Positions 16,691 through 25,264 of a stretch of 46,833 nucleotides of DNA are shown piece by piece. The DNA lies in contig WFOS01000053.1 of assembly GCA_015487975.1 (NCBI GenBank), positions 1 through 46,833 on the forward strand, in the 5' to 3' direction. A model generated the notes under the pieces. The model saw only the letters and a list, made by a program, of their open reading frames with translations, had not been told where the DNA came from and made no database searches. The position numbers were made by a program, and so were the translations under genes. Each line of letters starts with the position of its first letter. Position 1 is the first letter of the stretch. The DNA comes from Ardenticatena sp. (GTDB lineage Bacteria; Chloroflexota; Anaerolineae; Ardenticatenales; Ardenticatenaceae).

Positions 16691-17284
16691 TCATTCGGGC
16701 TGTACTTCTTCTTCGCGCACCCATTGAGCAACCAGGTCATGTGCCACGGCGCGGAAACGCCCCCAATCCTGCCATCGGCCTGGGAGCGTGCGCAACTGTT
16801 CGGCCAGGGGGCGCATGGCTGCAAGCGGTACTTCACGCGCTTCGTCGATCTCTTCTCCTTCACCCTGCCGAATTGGGTGGTCGGAATATGCCATCAGAAA
16901 GATGTAGGTGGCAAAATCAACGCGCCGATTTTCGATGCCAATATCGTAGGTCAACAGCCCCACAAAACGACGTACTGGTGGTGTAAAGCCAACTTCTTCT
17001 TCTGGCTCACGCAACAGTGCCTCTTCTACGGCTTCGCCCAATTCGATACCGCCTGTCAGCAGGCGCCAGACATTTGGGGGATAGTGTGCTTTGCGGTGAA
17101 CCAGCAGCCCGCCAGGGCGTGGGAGCAAAAACATCACTTCACCACGGCGTGAGTAGAATTTTCCTTCCCATGGCAGAAAAAAATCTTCGCTCACATCCAG
17201 CCGGACATGCTCACGTTGGGGCTCGCCAAAGCGTGTGGCCAGGGCGTCTATTTCTTCGGGAATGACAACGGCTCGTTCATACAT
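16691..17284 (-). CDS. Nudix hydrolase
   Basis: A 197-aa protein with the Nudix box GGIELGEAVEEALLREPEEE followed by VGF; the hydrophobic position inside the core is Pro, which is unusual. The box metal ligands (REPEEE) are present. An N-terminal extension of about 45 residues precedes the domain. The substrate is unknown. The ATG at 17284 is preferred over one at 17296 because GAGG lies 6 nt before it. It is divergent from hisS across 180 bp and has its own terminator. Confidence 0.85.
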   Translation of the reverse strand: MYERAVVIPEEIDALATRFGEPQREHVRLDVSEDFFLPWEGKFYSRRGEVMFLLPRPGGLLVHRKAHYPPNVWRLLTGGIELGEAVEEALLREPEEEVGFTPPVRRFVGLLTYDIGIENRRVDFATYIFLMAYSDHPIRQGEGEEIDEAREVPLAAMRPLAEQLRTLPGRWQDWGRFRAVAHDLVAQWVREEEVQPE

Positions 17285-17392
17285 GAAGTGCCTCATACAA
17301 GATACATCGGTTGCTTATGATGGAGCATTGTACAAAAGGGCGATGAGAGGACAAGAGGCACCTGTTTGGCACATGTGCGCTTCCACGGGCTT

Positions 17393-17419
17393 TTGCAGCC
17401 CTTTCACAACTCGTATAAT
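17393..17419 (+). promoter_or_regulatory. Candidate promoter of the hisS operon
   Basis: A perfect -10 TATAAT (17414-17419) is preceded by TTGCAG with 15-nt spacing. It is 45 bp upstream of the hisS start. No T-box leader is visible here, unlike thrS. Confidence 0.55.
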
Positions 17420-17464
17420 GGCACCTTGAACAGCAACCCGAGGAGCACATACGAGGCAACAATC

Positions 17465-18739
17465 ATGGCAAAGTTTCAAGCACCACGTGGCACACTCGAT
17501 ATTTTGCCTGAGCAACAACCGTACTGGCAATGGATTTTGTCCGAAGCACGCGCGATTGCCGGGCAATATGGATTTCGCCCGATCGAAGTGCCTGTTTTCG
17601 AGGAAACCGAAGTCTTTGCGCGGGGCGTGGGCACTGGTACCGATATCGTCGAAAAGGAGATGTACACGTTCGAAGACCGTGGGGGGCGCTCGCTGACACT
17701 GCGCCCGGAATTTACGGCCGGTATTGTACGTGCTTACATCGAACATGGTATGCACGTTCTGCCCCAACCGGTGCGTCTCTATTCCATCGGGCCAGTCTTT
17801 CGCTACGAAGCGCCACAGGCAGGTCGCTACCGTCAACATACACAGTTTTCGTGTGAATGCATTGGCGAAGCCGACCCGCTGGCTGACTTTGAAATCATGT
17901 CCATGGCGTGGGATTTGTTCGACCGCCTGGGCTTTGCTGGCCTGCGCTTTGAAATCAACAGCATCGGGTGTCCAGCGTGTCGCCCACGCTATCTGCGCGA
18001 CGTGCTGATTCCCTACCTGGAATCGCATCGCGAACGCTTGCCCAAAATCGACCAAGAGCGTTTGCAAAAGAACCCGCTGCGCGTGCTGGATAGCAAGGAG
18101 CCTGAAACCCAGCCCATCATTGCCGAAGCGCCTGTGATAACGGATGCTTTGTGCGATGAATGCCGCGCACACTTCGACGACCTGCGCCACTATCTCGACC
18201 TGATGGGGCGCGACTATGTGGTCAATCCGCATTTGGTGCGTGGGTTGGACTACTACACCAAAACCGTTTTCGAGGTGAAAGCCGAAGGGGCATTGGGGGC
18301 GCAAAATACCATTTGCGCCGGTGGACGCTACGATGGGCTGGTAGAACTGCTGGGCGGTGCTCCTACGCCAGGGGTCGGGTTTGCCGCTGGTATCGAACGG
18401 ATCATGCTCCTGCTTCAAGAGCAGGGCATTCAGCCGCCGCCACTGGAAGAGCCGGTGGTCTTCTTTGTGCATCGTGGGCAAGCCGCCAAAGACCGCGCTG
18501 TGCAACTGGCGCACACTCTGCGTGCTGCCGGCATTGGTGCGGAGATTGCGTTTGGCAGCCGCAGTTTCAAGTCGCAATTGCGTCAAGCCGGGCGTTCGTC
18601 GGCGCGGTTTGCCGCCATTCTTGCCGAAGGCGAGCTGGAACGAGGCGAGGTAACGCTCAAAGATTTGGAAAGTGGCGAGCAAACCAGTGTGCCACAGGAA
18701 GGGCTGGTCGCGTTTTTGCAGGCGTGCCTGAGCGAATAG
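17465..18739 (+). CDS. hisS: Histidyl-tRNA synthetase
   Basis: A 424-aa class II synthetase that charges tRNA-His. It opens with the family signature FQAPRGTLDILPEQQPYWQW, then TLRPEFTAGIVRAYIEHGM and FRYEAPQAGRYRQHTQF (motif 2). It continues with the histidine-binding LVRGLDYYTKTVFEV and GVGFAAGIERIML (motif 3), then an anticodon-binding domain from about residue 330. Length is typical. The ATG at 17465 has GAGG 8 nt upstream and aligns with the usual N-terminus, so the longer open frame upstream is rejected. It heads a five-gene operon with nadK, a TPR protein, ruvA and a menH-like gene. Confidence 0.96.
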   Translation: MAKFQAPRGTLDILPEQQPYWQWILSEARAIAGQYGFRPIEVPVFEETEVFARGVGTGTDIVEKEMYTFEDRGGRSLTLRPEFTAGIVRAYIEHGMHVLPQPVRLYSIGPVFRYEAPQAGRYRQHTQFSCECIGEADPLADFEIMSMAWDLFDRLGFAGLRFEINSIGCPACRPRYLRDVLIPYLESHRERLPKIDQERLQKNPLRVLDSKEPETQPIIAEAPVITDALCDECRAHFDDLRHYLDLMGRDYVVNPHLVRGLDYYTKTVFEVKAEGALGAQNTICAGGRYDGLVELLGGAPTPGVGFAAGIERIMLLLQEQGIQPPPLEEPVVFFVHRGQAAKDRAVQLAHTLRAAGIGAEIAFGSRSFKSQLRQAGRSSARFAAILAEGELERGEVTLKDLESGEQTSVPQEGLVAFLQACLSE

Positions 18740-18753
18740 GTGGTGAACCAACC

Positions 18754-19626
18754 ATGCGTACAACGCATCCCCCCACAGCCCCTCGCATCGAGGTGGTCGG
18801 GCTGCTCTATAACCCGTACCGCCCGGCGGCACGTGCGCTGGCCGAAGCGGTGCAAGCCCGCTTGCAGGCGCGTGGCATTCACACGTGGGTGGGGTCGTCG
18901 TACGAGATCACCGATATTCGCACATGTACCGCAGCCCCCTGTTCCCTGCTCATCACACTGGGGGGCGATGGAACGATTTTGCGTGCTGCCCGCGCCGCGT
19001 TGCCCGATGCCCCCCCTATTCTCGCCATCAACTTTGGGCGGCTGGGCTTTCTGGCCGAAGTGTCTCCCGATGACGTGGATGCGGCTTTGGACCGCGTGCT
19101 GGCAGGGGCGTTTTGGGTAGAAGAACGCCCATTGTTGGATGTGGCCGTGTACGACGATGGCAACCTGGTTGAACAGGCGGTAGCGGTCAACGAGGTGGTG
19201 TTGGCACGTGGCGATGGGCCGCGTGCTTTGCGCATCGATGTCTGGGTGGACGAGGCACACCTGACACGCTACACGGCCGACGGTGTGGTGGTGGCGACGC
19301 CGACTGGTTCCACCGCGTACGTGCTTGCCGCAGGTGGGCCGATTGTCGCGCCTTCGGCGGATGTGCTGGTGGTGCAACCGATTGCTGCTCATTTGACGCA
19401 TGTGCGTTCGCTGGTGTTGCCTGGTTCCGCGCGTGTCGCCCTGAGTACCGTGACCCATCATCATGAGACGGTTGCCGTCATCGATGGGCAGATCTCGCTT
19501 TCGTGGACACCGACACACCGTCTCGTGGCTACCCAAAGTACGCATGCCTTGCGGTTTGTTCGCCTCGGCGCGCCAAATTACTATTACGCTACCCTGGAAT
19601 CCCGTTTGAACCGACGTGATGAATGA
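18754..19626 (+). CDS. nadK: NAD kinase
   Basis: A 290-aa ATP-NAD kinase making NADP+. The GGDG catalytic motif is at residues 70-73 (LITLGGDGTIL), followed by INFGRLGFLAEV, the NAD-binding NEVVLARGDG, and the second motif ATPTGSTAYVLAAGGPIV. The C-terminal beta-sandwich ends with FVRLGAPNYYYATLESRL. The start at 18754 is 14 nt after the hisS stop, with AGGTGG upstream. Length fits the family. Confidence 0.95.
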   Translation: MRTTHPPTAPRIEVVGLLYNPYRPAARALAEAVQARLQARGIHTWVGSSYEITDIRTCTAAPCSLLITLGGDGTILRAARAALPDAPPILAINFGRLGFLAEVSPDDVDAALDRVLAGAFWVEERPLLDVAVYDDGNLVEQAVAVNEVVLARGDGPRALRIDVWVDEAHLTRYTADGVVVATPTGSTAYVLAAGGPIVAPSADVLVVQPIAAHLTHVRSLVLPGSARVALSTVTHHHETVAVIDGQISLSWTPTHRLVATQSTHALRFVRLGAPNYYYATLESRLNRRDE

Positions 19627-19633
19627 GAGGTTT

Positions 19634-20413
19634 ATGACCAATTCACAGGCTGCGTCTCTCTTGCAAGAAGGCATTGCCGCAGTACGTGCGGGCAATCTTG
19701 AAGAAGCCCGCAAACTCTTTCGTAAAGCCATCGAATTGGATGCGAAGAATCCGCAGGCATGGCTCTGGCTGAGCACCGTGACAGAGGGCACCGCCGATAA
19801 GAAAGCCTATCTTGAGGAAGCGCTCCGCCTTGATCCTTCATTGGAAGAAGCCCGCCTGGCATTGCAAAAAATCAAAGAACAGGAGCGCGCGTTTGCCCAC
19901 GATGTCACCGGGCCGCTTTACTGCACCGTCCATCCCGACCGCGAGACGATGCTCCGCTGTAATCGGTGTGGCCGCCCTATGTGTGTGGAGTGCGCTGTGC
20001 GGCATCCAGTGGGTATGCGCTGCCGCGAATGTGTGCAAGAAACGCGCTCGCCTGTCTATCGGGTGGCGTGGACGCAGGTGGTGTTGGCGTTCGTGGCAGC
20101 AACAGCGGCTGGTGTTGGGGCCGCGGTTGTGTATAGCCTGGTCAGTGGTCTGTTTTGGTTACTGGTTTTCTTTGTTGCACCGGCATTGGGCACGGGGGTG
20201 GCGTCGGTGGTGGAACGTGTGGTACCAGGCAAGCGAGGGCGTGCGTTGCAGCTGACAACCGTGGCGGGCTTATTGGCTGGTGTGGTGCTGCTAGGATTGG
20301 GAATCGGGATGTTGGCACGTGAACCGCTTCAAGGGCTGCTCATTCTTGCCAACCCTTTCACCTGGCTCTATTTGGTGTTGAGTGGGGGGGCGGCTGTTGC
20401 TCGCCTTCGCTAA
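19634..20413 (+). CDS. TPR and B-box zinc-finger membrane protein
   Basis: A 259-aa protein of unknown role. Residues about 5-80 form tetratricopeptide-like helices (GIAAVRAGNLEEARKLFRKA). Residues about 95-135 form a B-box-like zinc cluster with Cys97, His100, Cys109, Cys112, Cys117, Cys120, His124, Cys130 and Cys133. Three to four transmembrane helices fill residues about 145-255. The zinc module followed by helices resembles the N-terminal zinc regions found on some bacterial membrane proteases, but no catalytic motif is seen. The ATG at 19634 is used (GAGAGG 4 nt upstream); an ATG at 19619 overlapping the nadK end is the alternative. Confidence 0.82.
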   Translation: MTNSQAASLLQEGIAAVRAGNLEEARKLFRKAIELDAKNPQAWLWLSTVTEGTADKKAYLEEALRLDPSLEEARLALQKIKEQERAFAHDVTGPLYCTVHPDRETMLRCNRCGRPMCVECAVRHPVGMRCRECVQETRSPVYRVAWTQVVLAFVAATAAGVGAAVVYSLVSGLFWLLVFFVAPALGTGVASVVERVVPGKRGRALQLTTVAGLLAGVVLLGLGIGMLAREPLQGLLILANPFTWLYLVLSGGAAVARLR

Positions 20414-20431
20414 CAGGGGAGCATAGAGGCA

Positions 20432-21001
20432 ATGATTGGCTATCTCAAGGGAAGGCTGTTGCAAAAAAACGAAGACACCCTGCTCATCGACGTGGGCGGG
20501 GTGGGCTACAAAGTGCGTGTTCCCTCGCATGTTGCTGCTGAGGCGGGGAACGTGGGCGCCACTGTGCGGCTCTTCATCCATACCTACGTCCGCGAAAACG
20601 AAATCAGCCTCTATGGGTTTCGCACCGAAGAGGAATTGCACCTTTTCGAGTTGTTATTGGGGGTCAGTGGCATTGGCCCCAAAGTGGCTATCACTTGCCT
20701 TTCCACGCTTGATCCCGTGACCATCACCAACGCGATCGTCAACGAACAGGCCGATTTGCTGACCCGCATTCCTGGCATTGGCAAGCGTACAGCACAGCGC
20801 ATTGTGCTGGATTTGAAGAACAAGGTTGATATGGCGGGATTGGAGATTTTGCCGGCAGCGACAACCGATAGTGACGCCATCGAAGCGCTCACGGCATTGG
20901 GGTATAGCATTCAGGAAGCGCAGCAGGCGCTGCAAGGACTTCCCCCAGATATGCCGCTGGAAGACAAAATTTTCCGCGCCTTGCAACGTTTGGCGGAATG
21001 A
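20432..21001 (+). CDS. ruvA: Holliday junction branch migration protein RuvA
   Basis: A 189-aa junction-binding subunit that loads RuvB on Holliday junctions. The N-terminal OB-fold starts MIGYLKGRLLQKNEDTLLID. The two helix-hairpin-helix motifs are LLLGVSGIGPKVA and TRIPGIGKRTAQRIVLDLK. The small C-terminal RuvB-binding domain has AIEALTALGYSIQEAQQAL. Length is typical. ruvB and ruvC are not in the window. The stop overlaps the ATG of the next gene. Confidence 0.96.
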   Translation: MIGYLKGRLLQKNEDTLLIDVGGVGYKVRVPSHVAAEAGNVGATVRLFIHTYVRENEISLYGFRTEEELHLFELLLGVSGIGPKVAITCLSTLDPVTITNAIVNEQADLLTRIPGIGKRTAQRIVLDLKNKVDMAGLEILPAATTDSDAIEALTALGYSIQEAQQALQGLPPDMPLEDKIFRALQRLAE

Positions 21002-21819
21002 CCATGTTGCTTGAACCCCCTTGGCCGGTAGAGAGAGTTGGCTCCCCTGAGAACCCCGCGCTCTGTTTTTTGCACGGTTTTATGGGAACCGGTGAAGAAT
21101 GGCGCACCTGCGCCAATGCCCTTGCCGACGACTTTTTTTGCCTGTTGCCGGATATCCCTGGTCATGGACGACACCGCTCGCTGCCTGCTAAACGTCTCAC
21201 CTTCGATTGGCTCGCGCGAGGGTTGCTGGCAACACTGATCGCCCATGGGCAAATGCGCGTGTTTTTCGTCGGGTATTCGCTCGGGGGGCGGCTCGCACTC
21301 TACATCGCTACCATGTGGCCCTATCACGTGCGCGGTCTGGTGCTCGAAAGCGCCTCACCAGGGCTGGCCCGTGCCGATGAACGGCGTGCGCGTGCCCGAC
21401 TGGACGACGAACGCGCTGCTCGCATTCGACGCGACGGGCTGGCCGCTTTCGTGCGAACGTGGTACACCGCGCCGCTCTTTCGCGGGTTGGCAGCCAACGC
21501 CCCCTTGCTGGCCCGCGTGATGGCGCGCCGTCAGGCGCAGGATGCTGAGGCAATGGCGCGTGTGATTGCCGATTTGAGCCCGGGGCGCATGCCGCCGTTG
21601 TGGGGGGCGTTGCCCTTTTTGCGGATGCCTTTGGTCTTCATCAGCGGGGCGCTGGATGAGAAGTACACTGCTATTGGGGAAGAGGTTTGTGCGCGTGCAC
21701 CGCATGCTGTGCACATCAGCGTGCCGGGGGCAAGCCACACGGTCCATCTCGAAGCCCCGCAGGTCTTCATCGCCACTCTGCGTGAACACCTAGCGGCGTG
21801 GGTTGCGGATGGGCTCTAG
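20998..21819 (+). CDS. Alpha/beta hydrolase, MenH-like
   Basis: A 273-aa hydrolase. The nucleophile is Ser94 in VGYSLGGRLAL; the acid is in ISGALDEKYT and the His in PGASHTVHLEAP. HGFMGTGEEW (oxyanion hole) and PDIPGHGRH are typical of 2-succinyl-6-hydroxy-2,4-cyclohexadiene-1-carboxylate synthase, a menaquinone enzyme. No other men gene is nearby, so the assignment to MenH is by motif resemblance only. The ATG overlaps the ruvA stop (ATGA). Its TAG stop shares CTAG with the stop of the convergent M23 gene. Confidence 0.82.
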   Translation: MTMLLEPPWPVERVGSPENPALCFLHGFMGTGEEWRTCANALADDFFCLLPDIPGHGRHRSLPAKRLTFDWLARGLLATLIAHGQMRVFFVGYSLGGRLALYIATMWPYHVRGLVLESASPGLARADERRARARLDDERAARIRRDGLAAFVRTWYTAPLFRGLAANAPLLARVMARRQAQDAEAMARVIADLSPGRMPPLWGALPFLRMPLVFISGALDEKYTAIGEEVCARAPHAVHISVPGASHTVHLEAPQVFIATLREHLAAWVADGL

Positions 21820-23132
21820 GGTGCACGTCCAATGTGGCGTATCGTCGGACCGAGGGTGGCCCAGCGCCCGTTGACCTGTTCGACACCACCATGTGGCATG
21901 GGTGGCCCATCGTGGTCGCGGAAGAAGAGTGGCAACCCTTCGGCAAACCCCACTGGACGCTCCGATGGTGGCTGCCGCTGGTGATGGATGTGGATGTGTG
22001 GCTCACTGCTATACCCTGAATTGCCACACGCAGCGATTGGTTCGCCTTCGCGCACAGTTTCTCCCACACGTACACGTACACTGCCCGCTTGCAAGTGTGC
22101 CACAACCAGGTACGTTCCTGTTTCTGCCACTTCCAGCACGACATGATTCCCAAAAACAATTTCGTTGCGTACCTCGTGTATCTGTGGCAATTGCCCTGCG
22201 GGATGGTCTGGTTCACCATCGTGTGCGACGACCACGCGCCCATCCGCCGGCGCAACCACAGGAACGCTCCAACAGCCGTACTCGCGGGGGTCTTCGTGAC
22301 CGACAAAGGCGGGTGCTACTACCAGGTCATACGCCCAGCGTTGGTCTGGTGAAAAGGCGTGATAATTGGCAGCGATCCGATTCCCACCCCACACCACCGT
22401 CAGCGGTTCGTTGGCAGGCAAGCGTACCCATGCATGGGGCTGCATAGCCTCAATCGAGGCGGGATACGCGATGCGCCCCACACCATAGGTCCACGCCAAC
22501 GGTGCAATCAGCAGAAGGGATGGCACGGTTGCCAGCAGGCGGATGGTGGGCACATGTCGGGAATGGGCTACTGGCGCTCGCCATACCCCCAAGAGAACTA
22601 TTCCCCCGACAAAGGGGAAGATCGTTGGCAGCAGATTCCACAACCAACTTTTGAAGAGCCCCCCATGCAAGAACCAGAGCAGCCCCCATATGATGGCAAC
22701 GATCAGGGCCGAAACCAACGCCAGCCGTTCCGCCGTTAGCCACCGGCGCGCCCACCCCATGACCATGGTGCCAGCCGCGAGACTGACCATAGCGAGGAGA
22801 ATTCCTGGTGCTTGATAGACCACCAGCGTAGCAGCATTTTTTGGGGGAAGTGTTGCGCGGATGGCGAGAAGCAAGGTAAGTATCGTGCCACTGGCCACAG
22901 CGAATACTGTGCGGCGGCGCTCCGACGTGCATCGGCCTGCGAGCATGCCGGCGAGAAAAGCGCTCGTTGCCAGCGCAACCAGTAAACCGCGCACGCGCAC
23001 CGGTGTTGGCCATGGTTCGAGCAATGGGCGCCACAATCCAACCAGGATGAACATGCCCACAACCGCGAAGATGCCAGCCCCCATGCCATACCCGATGTCG
23101 AAGAGCCTATATCGCCACGTGTCTGTTCGCAT
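21816..23132 (-). CDS. Membrane protein with C-terminal M23 (LytM-like) peptidase domain
   Basis: A 438-aa protein with about seven transmembrane helices in residues 10-245, then an extracytoplasmic M23-like domain (about 290-425). The domain keeps the Asp in RWAYDLVV, the His in TYLVVAHLQ and the HIH of EPHIHIHHQ. The first zinc His of the usual HxxxD motif is not at its normal place. It is either a divergent peptidoglycan endopeptidase or an inactive binding protein. The ATG at 23132 is preferred over 23201 because GAGG lies 6 nt before it. It is divergent from the BcsB-like gene. Confidence 0.82.
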   Translation of the reverse strand: MRTDTWRYRLFDIGYGMGAGIFAVVGMFILVGLWRPLLEPWPTPVRVRGLLVALATSAFLAGMLAGRCTSERRRTVFAVASGTILTLLLAIRATLPPKNAATLVVYQAPGILLAMVSLAAGTMVMGWARRWLTAERLALVSALIVAIIWGLLWFLHGGLFKSWLWNLLPTIFPFVGGIVLLGVWRAPVAHSRHVPTIRLLATVPSLLLIAPLAWTYGVGRIAYPASIEAMQPHAWVRLPANEPLTVVWGGNRIAANYHAFSPDQRWAYDLVVAPAFVGHEDPREYGCWSVPVVAPADGRVVVAHDGEPDHPAGQLPQIHEVRNEIVFGNHVVLEVAETGTYLVVAHLQAGSVRVRVGETVREGEPIAACGNSGYSSEPHIHIHHQRQPPSERPVGFAEGLPLFFRDHDGPPMPHGGVEQVNGRWATLGPTIRHIGRAP

Positions 23133-23212
23133 GCTTTTCCTCTTTTGCATCTTTTGAAAAGGCTTACCAGATAGCATACGGAAAGCGACATGTCTTTTCA
23201 AGATGTTTCCTT

Positions 23213-23226
23213 GTAAAAGCTTTTAC
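23213..23226. promoter_or_regulatory. Perfect 14-bp palindrome, candidate operator
   Basis: GTAAAAGCTTTTAC lies in the 194-bp gap between the divergent M23-domain and BcsB-like genes, about 100 bp from the BcsB-like start. The size and symmetry fit a dimeric repressor site, but no regulator gene is adjacent. With AT-rich flanks it could also be a chance hairpin. Confidence 0.35.
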
Positions 23227-23326
23227 GATTTTTATGTGCCTGGTAATCGACTTTGTAATACATAACAAGCATGATAGAAGCATGAAAGAGCCCAATCCTG
23301 ACCAAACCAGCATCATGAGGAAACCG

Positions 23327-25262
23327 ATGCCTCGTATCAAAGCCGTTCTCATCGTCATGTTGATGCTTTGTATAACGGGGCAAGCCCTGGCTCAAGCGCC
23401 ACCGCTTGAAGCCTGGCAGGTTGCTTTTGCCGACCTGGGCTTCCCCGAGGTCGTGCGTTTGCAAGGAGCAGTCGCCGAACGAACGCTCTTCATCCCTGTG
23501 CCTGATGGTGTACAGCCCACCCATCTCGATGCCGACCTGGTGGTTTCACCTGATGTCGTGGGTGGCTATGTGGAAGTGCGCTCGCCGGAGCGCTTGCTCG
23601 CTACGCTTCCATTCACCAATACAGTGCGCCATGTGCGTATCCCACTCGACAATGCGCTGGTGCACGAGAAGATGATGCCACTCACCCTGCGGGCACGCAT
23701 TCGCAGTAATGACGATGCGTGCACCATCGCCTACGTGGGGGGCTGGCTCGAATGGCAGCAACCGACGCTCACGTTTGCAGGTGTGCCTGCTTCACCAACA
23801 CATATTGGCGAATTTTGGCCGCCTGTTGTGCAGGATGTGCATATCGTGGTTCCGCCTGCTCCCACCCAGGCCGAAGCCGAAGCGGTTTTGCGCGTTGCGG
23901 CCGCCGTCGCCCAGCGGTACCGCGCGATGCGCCCCGCTGTGCATGTCGAAGCCTTGCCTGACGAAGGGGCACTGCCCCCACCTCGTCGGGCGAATCCTAC
24001 CCTGGCACGTGTGTGGGAGCGGCGGATTGTGATTCGTGAAACGTCAGATGTCAGCCGTCTGACGTTCGAAACAGACGATATTCCCACACTCAGGCTCGAA
24101 GGTACGGCCGAGGCGTTGCACACGCAAAGCCGTGTGGTCACTAGCCATCTTGTCAGAGCTCTGGTTGCTCGTACCGCCGACCCCATCACGATTGTCGAAG
24201 CAGAGCAGGTTGGGCGTGATATCATAACGTTTGCCGAATTGCAGCTCCCCACGCTCAACATGTTCGGTATTGGACGCATGGCAATTCCGTTCACTGTGTC
24301 CCAAGCCGATTTAGGGGGGCCAGTACAGGCGCTGGCGTTGCGGTTGGCGGGAACGCATACACCGCCACCTGAGACGGCACATGCGACGCTGAGCGTCTAT
24401 GTCAACGAAGGTCTGGTGTATGCCGTTCCACTCAACCAAAGTGGGTTCTTCGATCTCTATATCCCCATAGCGAGCGCGTTGTTGCAGCGCGATAACACCA
24501 TCCGCATTCAGGTGGAATACACGCCACCGGGGGGCAAGTGTGCCATCAGCGCACACCCCTTCGGATTGACCGTGTCGCCGCAATCCTAATCTGGCGTTTG
24601 AACGAGGCGAAAGCCTTCCACCCGGGTTCGTGCGCCTTCCGCAAGGTCTTTTGCCAGTGTTCGACGTGGCCTTCGATCGCCTTGATCTGGCAGCCTTGCG
24701 TGCTGCGGCGGCGTTGACGGCCGAATGGCAACGTCTGACGCGCACGCCGCTGGTCCCTCGTGTGCAACCGCTGGAAATGGTAATGGCGGGACATGCCCCC
24801 GCGCTGGTGCTTGCACAAATCCCCGACAATGCCACTGCTTTCGACCCGCCTGTGCAACCAGTGCCGTTCCGCGTGGTGGATGTCAATGGGCAAGTTGTGT
24901 TGTCGCTCGGAATGGCGTCCCCGTTTGGGGTGCTAGAAGCGTTCGAGCATCGTGGGCGCATGGTGGTGCTGGTGACGCAACAGGGAGAGATGCCTCTGGA
25001 TACGGTGGTCCAAGCCGCCCTGTCGAGCCCGAACGGGTGGTACGACCTGCAAGGTGATGTGCTCATTGTGCCCGAGCAGGGCGACCCTGCCGCGCTGAGT
25101 GTGCGCAGTGGGGGGGTGCGTGTCGAACCGCTATCGCCGTCGCGCACCATGTGGTGGCAGCGTCTGCGACCATTGATGTATGCGTTGTTGTTGTTTGCCA
25201 CGACGGTCTTTTTGGCATGGGCATATCCGCGTGTGGTGCGCAGACAACCGATGGACACCTGA
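23327..25262 (+). pseudogene. BcsB-like exopolysaccharide synthase subunit, interrupted by one frameshift
   Basis: An extracytoplasmic, membrane-anchored partner of a cellulose-synthase-like GT2 enzyme. The first open frame (23327-24589) has a signal peptide (MPRIKAVLIVMLMLCITGQA) and BcsB-type beta-rich domains. It stops at TAA 24587. The reading frame continues at once in another frame (24591-25262) with LAFERGESLPPGFVRLPQ and ends in one membrane helix (MYALLLFATTVFLAWAYP). Removing one A from CCTAATCTGG restores a 644-aa protein reading SPQSYLAFERG. The start at 23327 has GAGG 6 nt upstream. The cause may be a true mutation or a sequence error. Confidence 0.8.
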
Positions 25263-25264
25263 AC

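Noticed and set aside
17315..18832. A 505-codon open frame on the minus strand opposite hisS.
   Set aside because: It mirrors a clearly real hisS, has no recognisable protein features, and arises from third-position GC bias.
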